Origin: Liopterus haemorrhoidalis
Lineage: Eukaryota > Arthropoda > Insecta > Coleoptera > Dytiscidae
Direction: 5' to 3'
Assembly (NCBI GenBank): GCA_963971575.1
Contig: OZ020611.1
Span: forward strand, 207,246,743 to 207,310,742
Length of the DNA stretch: 64,000 nt
Program-made: the position numbers and the translations under genes
Notes under the pieces: generated by a model
Told to the model about the DNA's origin: nothing
Database searches by the model: none
The model's input: only the letters and a program-made list of their open reading frames with translations
Shown: positions 43,700-53,879 of the stretch, piece by piece
Layout of the letters: the number at the start of each line of letters is the position of its first letter
Position numbering within the stretch: the stretch's first letter is position 1

Positions 43700-44640
43700 A
43701 CTACTGCCTACGGCTTATTTTGAAATTCCTTACGTGAGTGGGGAAGGAGAGTTCCCGCACTTTTTCATTTAGCACTACACCACTGCTACAAAGTACTGAA
43801 ATTCTGTAAATTATTCATTGTCAGTCAATATGCTAAAAGTAGTAAGAAGAAGAAATTTAAATAAATAATAATAATTTAGCAACAATATGTTCCAGTTTGT
43901 TTCCGATATGAGTTCATATAATTTTCAATGTTATATTACAAATTCAGTAGAGCGGATGATTACGTTACTATAAGTACTATTTTATTTACGCTTATGCAAT
44001 TGCTTTTTTAACATTAACATATTTATTTTTATCACACAAGTCATAATCTTAAAACTGCTGAGTCGACTGTAATTTGAAACCTGTAACCGTAGAACATATA
44101 AAATAATATATGAGCAATAAAATAAAAATATTGCTGTGACCATGTAAATTTTACAGATTATATTGTTATCAAACTGGTGTGTCGGAAGAAGGTGATAAAA
44201 TTATGCCACGGAATTTTTGAAAGGCAATGAATAATGTGCCAAGTTTTGCACAATTCAGCATCCAGTGCTACCAAATACGAAATCCACTTTTTGGTCGTGG
44301 TTTCCCTTCCAAATGTTTAGACCCACTGACTCAATATACTTGATCTGCTCAACTCCATCTGAGTTGACAGTTTATTTTTTTTCTTTTTTTTTTTTAATCA
44401 ATTCGGACCTTAGTTGTTAACGATTGGTCTGAAACTATTTAATACATGATAAATATGAATTGGGATGTAGAAGAAAGGGTTCAGTTGGGATGAGGTGATT
44501 GCTAGTGAAGCCCATCACTGCAGGACATTGGTTACGGAGGAGGGCCATGGAAAGGTTACAATAGAGTATAGAGCAAGTTAGTAATGAGATGGAAAAAAAA
44601 GGAAATACTAATAACGATTAGTATAGTATATTCTGTATCA
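43700..44640. other. No gene; one hAT-like end at about 43775
   Basis: AGCACTACACCACTG at about 43770-43784 is a hAT-type end (inverted CAGTGGTGTAGTGCT) without an identified partner. The rest is AT-rich without recognisable content. Confidence 0.35.
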
Positions 44641-44641
44641 A

Positions 44642-44712
44642 GGTTGGAATGAGAAAATTCGATGCGAGTGGAACATTCCACGAGCATCGAGCATCGAATT
44701 TTCTCTTCCAAC
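44642..44712. repeat. Long imperfect inverted repeat (hairpin)
   Basis: GGTTGGAATGAGAAAATTCG with ATGC is followed by a 24-base centre and GCATCGAATTTTCTCTTCCA with ACC. The two arms pair over 23 bases with one unpaired base. The centre itself contains TGGAACATTCCA, a small palindrome. No flanking duplication was seen. Confidence 0.7.
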
Positions 44713-44719
44713 CGAATCA

Positions 44720-45135
44720 CAGACCCTGCTTTTTCCACGACCACCAGAAAAAAAAAATTAACAACCATTTTATCTTAATAAATAATTTATATTACATAAC
44801 AAATAAATCAATTAATTAAACTTATTTTTTTATTTATTATTAGTTTAATTTTAATTTAATTTGCCGCACATCGGCCACTATTTTAGTACTTTTTAGGAAG
44901 TTAGGTTGCATTTATTTAATGTAAACATGGCATATATTTTAATGTAATCCTACAAAAACAAATGACAACAAGCATGGAATAGTTATTCCATAACAAGTGA
45001 TGGAATGAAATACACGCAAAATGCATAAGTGCTTTGAATAACATTCCAACTCTTTTGTTAGAATATTAACTTTCTGTAGTCAAAATTGGTTTTAGAGTTG
45101 GCAAATTCTATAGTGGTTGTGGAGAAAATAAATTA
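44720..45135. other. No gene recognised
   Basis: AT-rich. It contains TGGAATAGTTATTCCA (about 44976-44991), a 16-bp perfect palindrome, and AACATTCCAAC near 45050; both recall the hairpin at 44642, so the region may be one eroded element. Confidence 0.35.
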
Positions 45136-45139
45136 TATA

Positions 45140-45379
45140 TAGGGTGACCATCCGTCCCGGTTTTCCGGGATTGTCCCGGTGTCCCGAAAAATGTCTTCGG
45201 GACGATCAATTGTCTCGGTTTTTATATAATTCTGCATTTATAAGAAAAGAAATATTACAACTAGTCAGGGTGAGAGGTGAGATCCTTTTTTTTTTGCTCT
45301 TCACTTGGATCTGGGAGGTGAGGACCTTCTTTTTTTTCCCTGTGTCCCGGTTTCCCTTCACTGAAATCTGGTCACCCTA
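45140..45379. mobile_element. TAGGGTGACCA MITE, copy B (240 bp)
   Basis: The ends TAGGGTGACCATCCGTCC and ATCTGGTCACCCTA. Perfect 8-bp duplication ATTATATA at 45132-45139 and 45380-45387. It lies in the opposite orientation to copy A and holds a single tandem module. The ORF 45144-45380 is element sequence and not a gene. Confidence 0.9.
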
Positions 45380-45409
45380 ATTATATAGCTATTTAGGTAT
45401 TATTTTAAT

Positions 45410-45665
45410 ATTCTGGTAAGGCTTTAATTATTTCTATATTGGCATGTCGGAGAATAAGATGGATGTTTGTAGGCAATACTATGTTGTTTTTTATTAAAAT
45501 TTTATGAAATTTACTTTGAAGATTGTCGTAATTCTGGCAAGATAATATTAAATGATTTAAGTCGGAAATTGTATCTTCGTTGCAACTGCAACAATCATTT
45601 TCAATGATGTTAAATTTGTGTAGATGGGCCGGGCAAAGTGCATGGCTTGAGTTGACAGTTTCTTC
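45410..45665 (-). pseudogene. LINE C-terminal zinc-knuckle tail
   Basis: Minus-strand reading gives SHALCPAHLHKFNIIEND, CCSCNEDTISDLNHLIL, SCQNYDNLQSKF and LILRHANIEIIKA. This is the Cys/His tail (C-x-C ... D-x-x-H-x-x-x-x-C) that follows RNase H in Jockey/I-like elements, comparable to CDTCHTPLTTEHIIVQC at 55951-56475. The RNase H domain upstream is missing, so it is a short 3' relic. Confidence 0.65.
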
Positions 45666-45669
45666 TCAC

Positions 45670-46590
45670 AAAATCTGTGACTTTTGATGTGCTGCCTATA
45701 GTTATTAGTTCTTGTCTCGCAGAATGATACCTACCATACGTCTCTCCATTGCTCTTTGTGTGATTTTAAAGAACGGGGGACAAAAAATCACTTGAAGAGC
45801 GGGGGTCAGATTTTATTTTCCGGGGTCCCATGTTACAGACTTGAGAATCTCTATATAACCCAAGGCCTGGGTGTCTTGCAACTACTGCACTTCCCACATT
45901 TGGCCAGCCCTGCGGTATACTAAAAAAATTAATGTGAAGTGTAAATTTTCACACTTTTTAGGGTTGTGTAGGTATTTAATAAGTGTAACAAGCCAACATA
46001 ATGCTGGATGTCTAGGGATATTTGTCCTATAATCACATCAAATTCAACAGTTTTTTGACAATCGTTTTTATTCGTTATTTATGTAACAAAAGGGCTCCCA
46101 TTAAATTTTTTAAACAAAATTAAAATAGTTTGCAAAAACTTGGTCACAATAAAATCTAAATTAAAAAAATCTAGCGATTTTTTCTGCATTTGCTTCTTAC
46201 TCAAGTCTTCATTAAATTAATAGATCGATAAATAGCTTCTTTTTTTAAATTTTAGAAACATATTTCTCGATATTAACAATGTGATATTTAATTTATATGT
46301 ATTTCACTACTATAAATGATTTATTCCTCTTTGATGCCATAGAAAGAAAAAGACTAAAATAATTCAAACAATAAGTTGAATCATGACGTATAATAGTAGG
46401 GGAAACCTACTGAATACTACACACTACACTCGCACATGAACTCGATACTCAGCTATTAAAAAAATTCCTTAGCCACATTACCTTAGCCATAAATACAAAA
46501 AATCCATAATATTATTAGCCAAAATTAAAAAATGATTAATTTTATTAAAAAAACTAAAACTGCAATATTATCAAAAAACCAAATTACCTT
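45670..46590. other. No gene; short dispersed motif at 45930
   Basis: 45930-45988 has AATGTGAAGTGTAAATTTT, CACAC, AGGGTT and TAATAAGTG in common with 36578-36632 and 13003-13072. The rest is AT-rich. Confidence 0.35.
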
Positions 46591-46595
46591 TTTTT

Positions 46596-46624
46596 GTAAT
46601 AATAATAATAATAATAATAATAAT
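46596..46624. repeat. (AAT)n microsatellite
   Basis: About nine perfect AAT units followed by TTG. Confidence 0.9.
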
Positions 46625-46732
46625 TGTTTATTGATGTTCAGACATTATAGGAATGTTTACATAGGTCATAGTTTACATACATAATCTACAATATATTGAA
46701 ATTAAAGAAATGTTCTAATAATTGAATTAAAT

Positions 46733-47086
46733 AGGGTGACCATTTTCTTAAGAAGGCAATGTGGGACGGAGCAAAAAAAAAAGTTCTCATCTCCTAAATA
46801 CAAGTGAAGAACAAACAAAAAAGATTCTCACCTCCCACATCCAAGTGAAAAGCAAACAAAAAAGGTCCTCATCTCCCAAAATCCAAGTGAAGAGCAAAAA
46901 AAAGGTCTTCACCTCCCAAATCCAAGTGAAGAGCAAAAACAAAAAGGGTCCTCACCTCCCAAATCCAAAATGCGGGACAAAATGTTAATATGCAGGACTT
47001 TTGCGGGACACATCTTAATGCGGGACAAAATGTTAAAATGCGGGACAGTCCCGCAAAATGCGACAGTCCCGACGAATGGTCACCCT
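46733..47086. mobile_element. AGGGTGACC MITE, copy C (354 bp)
   Basis: The ends AGGGTGACCATTTTC and GAATGGTCACCCT, with a perfect 8-bp duplication AATTAAAT at 46725-46732 and 47087-47094. The interior has five tandem modules of about 39 bp (46773-46967) containing CAAGTGAAGAGCAAAAAAA and CTCACCTCCCAAATC. A second series of GCGGGACAxxxTTAA repeats follows. The ORF 46761-46988 is this array in translation. Confidence 0.9.
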
Positions 47087-47200
47087 AATTAAATACAAAT
47101 ATAATAGATATCAGCTGACATACAGTGTTAATACATATTATAGAACATCAATCTTAGGTTTAGCTGCAAATTAATTTTTATTTCCAAAAATTTATCTCAC

Positions 47201-47563
47201 TCAGAAAGACTTAATATTCAAACATTCACAAATACTATAATAATTATGTTTTTTTAATAAAATTTTTAATTCATATTTAAATTTAATGCAAGATAATTTT
47301 ATGAAACTAGCAGATAACTTATTATATAAAACAACACCCATGTAATTAGGATTAGATTTTTCTTTTTCCAGTCTAATTCTATTAACTAGTAACAGATCAT
47401 TATACCTGGTATTGTATTCATGAACATCTTTCATCTTATTGAATTTATTTATATTTTCTTTCACGTACAGAAGACAATAATAAATGTACAGGCATGGCAA
47501 GGTAAGTAGACCTAGTTTAATAAAAAGTGGTCGACAATGCGTTCTACTTTTGACATTTGACAT
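47201..47563 (-). pseudogene. LINE RT C-terminal domain, 120 codons
   Basis: The frame includes RTHCRPLFIKLGLLTLPCLY, IYYCLLYVKENINKF, HEYNTRYNDLLLVNRIRL and YMGVVLYNKLSASF. This is the order found in the region after the RT thumb of many insect LINEs (RPLFKKLGILTLPxLYIYxxLLYVK ... YNTRxxxxL ... GxxLFNKLP). It ends in a stop at 47201. 5' truncated; the enzyme core is absent. A related but different piece is at 50800-51260. Confidence 0.75.
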
Positions 47564-47569
47564 TGTTTA

Positions 47570-48750
47570 TATTTTCTCGTGATTTGGTTTTTTGATCTCT
47601 CAATAGTTTTCCTATATATGGATCAAAGTGTAGTACAAGCATGCCAAATTACAAATGGATTTGTTTATCCATACATTAAGAGATTTCATTTGATAACCCA
47701 CTCAAAACTTAAAATATATTTATTGTTCGTTTAATACATATAAGATATATTAAGTACAATAGCTTAATAGTTTTTAAAAAGAAAACTTTATTTTACAATA
47801 AATTACATTGCTGACTGTTCAGAATGAGAATTTGAATAAGAATCTTAAGGTACAGAGTTTTTAGCATTTATATCATATATTATGTTTATTTATCTTGATT
47901 CAATTTGTAGTGGATGCGTCAACGATAAGTGGCACAACCTTGTGAGATATTGTTTTCTTCATGTTGGTTCGTATAGGACTGGTCCTATAACTTATATTTA
48001 TTTATATTTTGCCGCGATGTTGTTTTTTTGACCTCTCAAAAGAGTTAAAGAATTATAGAATCACCAAATGTCAACTTTTTTGTCTAGCCATTTGGCCACA
48101 ATTTCTATCGAACAGACACATGAGTGACGTTATAAGGATTTTTGTCATACCTACAAAACTCTATAAATAATAGCTTTATTTCTAAATGATTGTTGACTGT
48201 AAAACAGGGATCATTACCAACAAATTTTCATACCTATTTTTTCTGCCACCACCGTAAATTGTAAAATATACTTCACCATTTTCTTTATTTTAAATTTTAA
48301 TCTTAAAAAATCATATTATAATTCCCTTTATTAAAAAAAATGTTTATCTTAAATTTCCTTCCGCTGTCACCAAAATTAAAACCTCTTGTTTAATTTTCTT
48401 CTTTTTTCTTCCTTATTTCCCATCGATTTTTTTTTATGTAGAACACCTGACTGATAGTTTGAGTGCATGATTGTAAAAGGAAACAAATGAATACAAGTTA
48501 TATAAATTGAATGTGCTTGAAAAGACACAAAAGATCTTGTGTAAGATGAATGGATCTGTGATATAGTCTGTTATTCTGTCTCTGAATGACGAGACGAGAG
48601 AACATTTAAGATATCAAGTGGGTTGGATTGAGATATTGCGTGAAATATATCATATGTTTGGAATTGTGGAGCGGAGTTTTAAAGATTTATAATTAATCAT
48701 AAATGAAAGTGAATGAGTTGTGTATACTAAATTATAAATTATATGACTAT
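47570..48750. other. No gene; repeat B, copy 2 at 48040-48190
   Basis: 48040-48190 (minus) carries the repeat B blocks ATTTCTATCGAACAGACACA, GTGACGTTATAAGG and GTCATACCTACAAAAC. The remainder is AT-rich without recognisable coding sequence. Confidence 0.5.
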
Positions 48751-48756
48751 ACAAAC

Positions 48757-49022
48757 CAGTGGCGCACCCAGGGAGCGGGCCCAGCCCCCCCCCCCCCCCT
48801 AAGAAGGAAGGAAATAAAAATAAAAACACAAATACACTAGAAAATTTTAAAAATAGGGATGAGCACCTTTTTTTTTTAGGTCATCACTTTGTATTTTTGA
48901 AGCGTGGACCATTTTTTTTAGATCATCACTTGAAATTTGGTTAAATCATCACTTATTCATAATTTAAATAATAATTTTGTCTTCCGGGCCCCCCCTAACA
49001 AAAATTCCTGGGTGCGCCACTG
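48757..49022. mobile_element. hAT-like MITE, 266 bp
   Basis: The ends CAGTGGCGCACCCAGGGAG and CCTGGGTGCGCCACTG. A perfect 8-bp duplication ATACAAAC at 48749-48756 and 49023-49030. It has a C run (about 48786-48799) and three copies of a TTTTTTAGGTCATCACTT module, the counterpart of the AAGTGATGA module in other MITEs of this window. Confidence 0.9.
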
Positions 49023-49147
49023 ATACAAACTTATCTGTAAAATAATAAAAGGCAAATAGCTTTTTATTTTAAAAATACGACCTTTGATCTTATTAAACTT
49101 TAAACATAAGCTAAAGGGAATGATCTATTGCACAAAATTGGAGGCTA

Positions 49148-50419
49148 GACGAGGGCTACCTATTAAGTTCTTACAAAAACTAAGAAAGAAAAAATTTTTT
49201 TGGAACAAACTGTTTTATTGCTTTTCAAAATATTCGCCTTTAAGATTTATACACTTTTGCATGCGTTCAAACCAATTCTTGAAAAATTTTTTCCACTCTG
49301 AAGTTGGTATCTCAAAAACATGGTTTTCGAAGGCTTCAACAACTTCTTGAGGTGATGAAAATCGCTGTCCACGCTGTTTGTTTGACATTGGGGAACAAAA
49401 AAAATAGTCGTTAGAGGATAAATCAGGTGAATACGGGCAATGAGACATTAATTCGATGTGTTTCTCCTTCAAATAATTGTTTGACGTGCTTTGTGAGAGC
49501 TTGCATTGTCATGATGAAGAATGATGCGACGTTTTTGATTGTTTTTCCTGATTTTGTTGATAACTTCTGGCAAACAAATTGTTGCATACCATTCAGCTGT
49601 TCTCCGATCTGCTAAACGAATCTTTACGACATGTCCAGTACAATAAAAAAACAAGCGATCATTTTCTTAGAGGTGCTTCGTGAACGAACAACTTTTATAT
49701 GTTTCGGTTCATCTTAGAAGACCGAAACAGTGGATTGTTGCTTAGTTTCCGGTTCATATGATTAAATCCAAGTTTCGTCACCTGTAATGATGTATACGGA
49801 TTTTACAGTGCCTAGGTTGATTTTTGCAGCATCCCCTTACACCAATCAACACGAGCCTTTTTTTGAGCTTGGTCAAATTATGCGGAATCCATCGGGAATC
49901 CCATTTTCACAGCTAAATGTTCATGCAAAATCGAATGTATTGCAGTTTGCGATATGCCAAATAATCTCTATCTCAAGGTAAGTCACATACCGATCTTCTT
50001 CAATCATTTTGCGCACAGCATCGATGATTTTTTGAATCACAACTAATTTTGGTTGACCTTCACGAAATGTATCACTGACGGACGCACAACCACGACGACA
50101 TTCTGCAAACCAATTGTAAACAGTCTTTTCTGATGGTGCTTCATTACCAAAAGTTGAACGAAGCGAGTCTATGCATTGTTGTTGAGTTAGACCTTTACTA
50201 AAATCGTAAAAAATCATGCAACGAAAACCTTCACAAGTAATATCCATTTCTTCACAAACTTGTGTTTTTTAAACGCTCACTGTCAAGAAACTACTAGGTC
50301 AATTTATAAGCTGCCACTGATTTCACAATAAAAAAATTCAAATTTTACGAATATAGTAATGAGACATTTCAATATTGCCATCTAGTGGTCGTTTGTAAAA
50401 TCATAAAAGGTAGCCCTCG
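49148..50419 (-). mobile_element. Full-length but decayed SETMAR-like mariner
   Basis: The ends ACGAGGGCTACC and GGTAGCCCTCG are inverted and TA adjoins both (49146-49147, 50420-50421). It has inserted into repeat B: the left flank GGAGGC and right flank AGACGTAGATTAAGGAA together match the uninterrupted GGAAGCTC...AAGACGTAGATAAAGGAA at about 63520. Confidence 0.85.
49215..50247 (-). pseudogene. SETMAR-like mariner transposase, several frameshifts
   Basis: Three minus-strand stretches are in order. 50247-49921: FRCMIFYDFSKGLTQQQC, GNEAPSEKTVYNWFAECRR (paired HTH) and REGQPKLV. 49654-49469: RRTAEWYATICLPEVINKI and RRIILHHDNASSHKA (second catalytic Asp). 49472-49215: MSHCPYSPDLSSNDYFF (third Asp; usual SPDLAPND), RGQRFSSPQEVVEAFENHV and WKKFFKNWFERMQKCINLKG. 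The intervening part (about 49660-49920) reads out of frame, with an EPETKQQSTV string and no clear first Asp. This matches a mariner group abundant in insects, but frameshifts make it inactive. Confidence 0.9.
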
Positions 50420-50600
50420 TAAGACGTAGATTAAGGAAGGAAAAGTAGTTTTTTTTGTTATTTGTTAGTTATACAACGATTTTTTATTATTACAAAAATT
50501 AAGTCACAACCTTGTAACCCAGAGGGGTTAAACTAAAAATCTGAAAAAAATTCTTTGTAATGTACCTTGATCTGAATCTTAAAAATACAACAGGAATTTA
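50420..50600 (+). repeat. Dispersed repeat B, copy 3
   Basis: AGACGTAGATTAAGGAAGG, AACCCAGAGGGGTTAAACT and ATCTGAAAAAAATTC match 63525-63680. It adjoins the right end of the mariner, which split the repeat. Confidence 0.65.
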
Positions 50601-50799
50601 TGATCTCATAATTTTAATTTTTTATTTTATTATGATCGGCGCACAGACAGGTTTGGCCCAGTAAAGTGCACACATGTACAATTTACAGTGTTTATAAGTT
50701 ACAATGTTATTACAAAATTATATTTACTTTTTTACTAGATTAAATAGAAGAAGATTGAGGATCACTTATAGTATGCAATTTATTAATACATAATTTCCG

Positions 50800-51260
50800 G
50801 AATTTTTATTTGGAACAATTGAAAATATCTATATGAGAAAAAAAGAGATTATATGTAGTGGAAAGTCTAATGATGGGCGAGTTAGGAATGAATTTGTGTT
50901 TGAACTGGTTTGATGGAATAGGTTAGTAGTTCTGGTATTGTATGTAGGAATTCGAAACTCGATAAGATATAGGAGTTCGCTAGAAGAAGTTATGTTATTA
51001 ACTATTCGGTAAAGCAACAACATGTCAGATAAAATACGACGTTTTTGAAGCGGTAGAATATTTATTCCGAGACAGGAATCGTAGTAGTTATCGTATTGGA
51101 CATTACGTTTAAAGCAGAAATACTTTATGGCTTTTTTCTGAATTTTTTCAATTTTGAATTGTATTTGTCATAGGAACTATTCCAGATAACAGATGAATAG
51201 TTTAAGATACTAGACACGTACGCAAAGTAAAGATTTTTAAAAGCGTTTATAGAATTAAAA
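50800..51260 (-). pseudogene. LINE RT thumb and C-terminal region
   Basis: Minus-strand frames give LYFAYVSSILNYSSVIWNS, KIQKKAIKYFCFKRN, LGINILPLQKRRILSDMLL and LYRIVNNITSSSELLYLIEF with PTYNTRTTNLFH. This is the thumb region and following part of Jockey/CR1-like reverse transcriptases (YVRSILEYxSVIWSP ... LNLLSLxxRRxxxDLLFLYK ... ELLxxINF). Two frameshifts occur (about 51030 and 51170). 5' truncated and inactive. Confidence 0.8.
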
Positions 51261-51849
51261 CTTTTAGTAGTGCGTATATTGAAATTTATTCAACAGTTAT
51301 TGAATGTTTGAAAATTTACACTTCGCATATAACTTGTTCCAATATTAAATTGTTAAAACAGCCAATGAATTTTCAGTCTCTTAAAAAACAAAAAAATTGT
51401 CTATTGAAAACTTGAAGTGTGTGAAAATAAGCGTGAAAGTTTAAAATTCAATCATCACTTTATTTCCACTTTAGTGAACCAGACAGAAAGTTAAATAGTT
51501 GTTACTGTACTCGAGGGTCTTCAACTGCGTCACATATTGCTCGAAAAACTACATCGAAAAATTTTAGTCCTTGGTGGTTTTGAAAAACAAACTTTTAATA
51601 GTGTTGTACAAAAACTTTATAGCTACCGGTTACTGTGAAATTTGATTTCGAGTTTTTTATTAACATCTCAATTTAAACAAACATATAATTTTATATTAAT
51701 AATAAAATTATAATAAGTTGTTATTAAAAATTGTAACGTATAGTTAAAGGAAAAGTACGCAGTTATTTTGTCAAATAGATTAATAGATTAAAAGTACTTG
51801 CACTACACTAAATGGAAGTAATACCACTAAAACAATCTTCGTCTTTTTC
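51261..51849. other. No gene recognised
   Basis: AT-rich, with no recognised domain, repeat or terminal inverted repeat. Confidence 0.4.
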
Positions 51850-52032
51850 TTAAGGTGCCTATCTGTTCCGGACGTTAGCTGCAGCCCTAAACAGTTCAGT
51901 TGTTGATTTATTGAACCACACCCTTAAATTCTTCAACCAAGATATACACGTCTACCAGATTCTCTTCTTCTGGACACTTTACCTTGTTTGATTAGCTGGA
52001 TATGTCAGTATCTTTATTCATTTCTCATTATA

Positions 52033-52910
52033 CGAGGTCTGTTCAAAAAGTATCGCGAATTTTGTGTTTTTTCGAAAATTATTTATTTATTCATGAATAT
52101 CTATTTTGTGCCCTTCAAAGTAATCCCCACCAGATATTATACACTTGTGCCAACGTTTTTTCCAATCCTCGAAGCACTTGAAAAAATCATTTTTTGTGAT
52201 CTTGTTCAGTTCCTCCTTCGATGCCGTCTTTATCTGCTCACTCGTAGCGTAGCGTCGTCCTTTACAAGTCACAGGGGGGTCAGATCTGGAGAATACGGTG
52301 GCTGCGGCATTATGAGTGTGTTGTTTTTGGCCAAAACTTCGCGCACAAGCAACGATGTGCGTTGCGGCGACCCGTCTCCTGCCCAGATCATTGGTAAAAA
52401 TCGAATGGCACGAGCCAATCGATATGTTTAGGTCCTCAGCAACTTCTCTAACGGTTATTCGACGATTGGCCAATACTATTTTCTTCACTTCATCAATGTT
52501 TTCGTCTGTTGTTGACGTGCTCGGGCGTCCGGCACGCTCTTCGTCGTTCACATCTTCTCGGCCCTCTGAGAACATTTTGTACCACCGATAAACGTTGCTT
52601 CGGTCCAAGGTAGCTTCACCATATGCCACAGTCAACATTCGGAATGCGTCCGCGCACTTAATTTTGTTTTTCACATAAAATTTGATACAGATTCTTTGAT
52701 CCATTTTTTGGTATAGGCAAAAATCGAAGACGAGCCAAAACACGTGCAAGCAAAGCAACTGTCAAAAATTAACTGAACATTCAAAATGGCCGAACTTGTC
52801 GGCATAAGCGAGAGACATGAGTACCAACATAACGCCACAAAAAAATCGAAAATCGAATATACGTAACCCGCGGAAGTTCAAAATTCGCGATACTTTTTGA
52901 ACAGAACTCG
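52033..52910 (-). mobile_element. Internally deleted mariner, 878 bp
   Basis: The ends CGAGGTCTGTTCAAAAAGTA and TACTTTTTGAACAGAACTCG are inverted (about 32 bp in all, on to TCGCGAATTTTG). TA flanks at 52031-52032 and 52911-52912. Inserted in LINE sequence on both sides. Confidence 0.95.
52087..52758 (-). pseudogene. mariner transposase with fused ends, catalytic core deleted
   Basis: The 223-codon frame is a fusion. The initiating Met is probably MDQRICIKFYVK inside the frame. The N-terminal part (HTH with CADAFRMLTVAYGEATL, ERAGRPSTSTTDENIDEV, ISIGSCHSIFTNDLG) is intact. It then jumps to the C-terminal part (GRRYATSEQIKTASKEELNK, FEDWKKRWHKCIISGGDYFE). Between them, about 33 codons are read in a wrong frame. 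In another frame the same DNA gives TSLLVREVLAKNNTLIMPQP and PYSPDLTP, the normal sequence before the third Asp. The deleted part would contain the first two catalytic aspartates. The ORF stays open only by chance compensation. Confidence 0.9.
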
Positions 52911-53040
52911 TATAGCCAAGGTATTCTTAACTTTCTTTTCTTAATAATGAACATTAACCCCAAGTCTTTCTTAATAATTTCTAGGACTTTGGTATTCGTT
53001 ATCTTGTCCCTGCCTGATATACGTAAGATATGTTTATAAT

Positions 53041-53255
53041 TCTACATTTCGAAAGCTACGATTTTCTTATAGTCCGGGAGGCAGCCATTTTTTTTTTTTT
53101 TTTGTTGTAATTGATAGTTTAGATATGGCTAATAATCGAAACAAACGTCAGCCGCCAGAATCGTGGTGGGGCTGGTCATGAGAAAATGTACACCTTGTAA
53201 AAAAAAAAATCCAAAATTCATTTCAAGTCAATTCAAAATTTGCACAGTTTAAGTG

Positions 53256-53288
<33 letters not shown>

Positions 53289-53879
53289 TTAAAGTCAGCT
53301 GCGTGCTTAGTGGGGGATTATACCCCCAGTCAGTCGCTTGAATAAAGCTGTCATAAAACAAAAAAATGATGTAAAGTAATTTTAAATACAATGAAACTTA
53401 TACATAGAACTTATTATATAATTAGAATAATAAAAACAACAATCAACTGTTTGCACAATGGGGGTAAGACCGTCAGCTGAGGGTTTATAATTGCCGAGCG
53501 GGCATTTCGCCTAAGCATTTTATAAAGTAATCAATGATGTAACTGACGATTTTTACCCCGTTATGTCGGCAGCTGACAATCATTTTTATTTAATAAAATG
53601 TGTAAACTATTCATTATAAAAATATCAAGTGCCTTGAAATCATCTAGCTATAATTTAATTGTTTTGATCGATTTTGCTCATACCTAAAAACCCTAAAAAT
53701 GTTTTAAAACTGTCAAAAACTAAAAATTTTAAAAAACTTTAGATAAAATACATATGTAGTATTTATTTTCAGGTTCTGTTTTTTCGAAGGCTCAGTATTT
53801 TTCTTGTAGGTATGCTGGTTAAAGATCTGTACATTTATGCCAAATTTCAACTCTCTATGTCTGACCGTTTGACCATATT
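53041..53879. other. No gene; microsatellite at 53256
   Basis: An (ATA)n run of about 11 units is at 53256-53288. GCCGAGCGGGCATTTCGCC (about 53495) and GGGGGATTATACCCCC (about 53311-53326, a palindrome) stand out from the AT-rich background, but no gene or element is defined. Confidence 0.4.

Larger units (their letters stand above)
51850..53040 (-). pseudogene. RTE-like LINE C-terminus split by a mariner
   Basis: Two pieces on the minus strand flank the mariner at 52033-52910. The upstream piece (53040-52913) has DKITNTKVLEIIKKDLG followed by IIKKRKLRI, the ITNEEVLRRM ... IKxRKLxYLGH block of these proteins. The downstream piece (52030-51850) has IMRNE, LIKQGKVSRRRESG and TELFRAAANVRNR-like text across frames, the usual end of the same proteins. 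The TA duplicated by the mariner lies at the junction. The LINE was therefore present before the mariner arrived. Catalytic regions are absent. Confidence 0.75.

Noticed and set aside
46761..46988. 75-codon ORF of Lys/Ser repeats
   Set aside because: Translation of the tandem module in a MITE; the other copies have different module numbers and no start context.
46596..53288. CRISPR-like or regularly spaced arrays
   Set aside because: Only simple (AAT)n and (ATA)n microsatellites and MITE tandem modules; no repeat-spacer structure and the sequence is eukaryotic.
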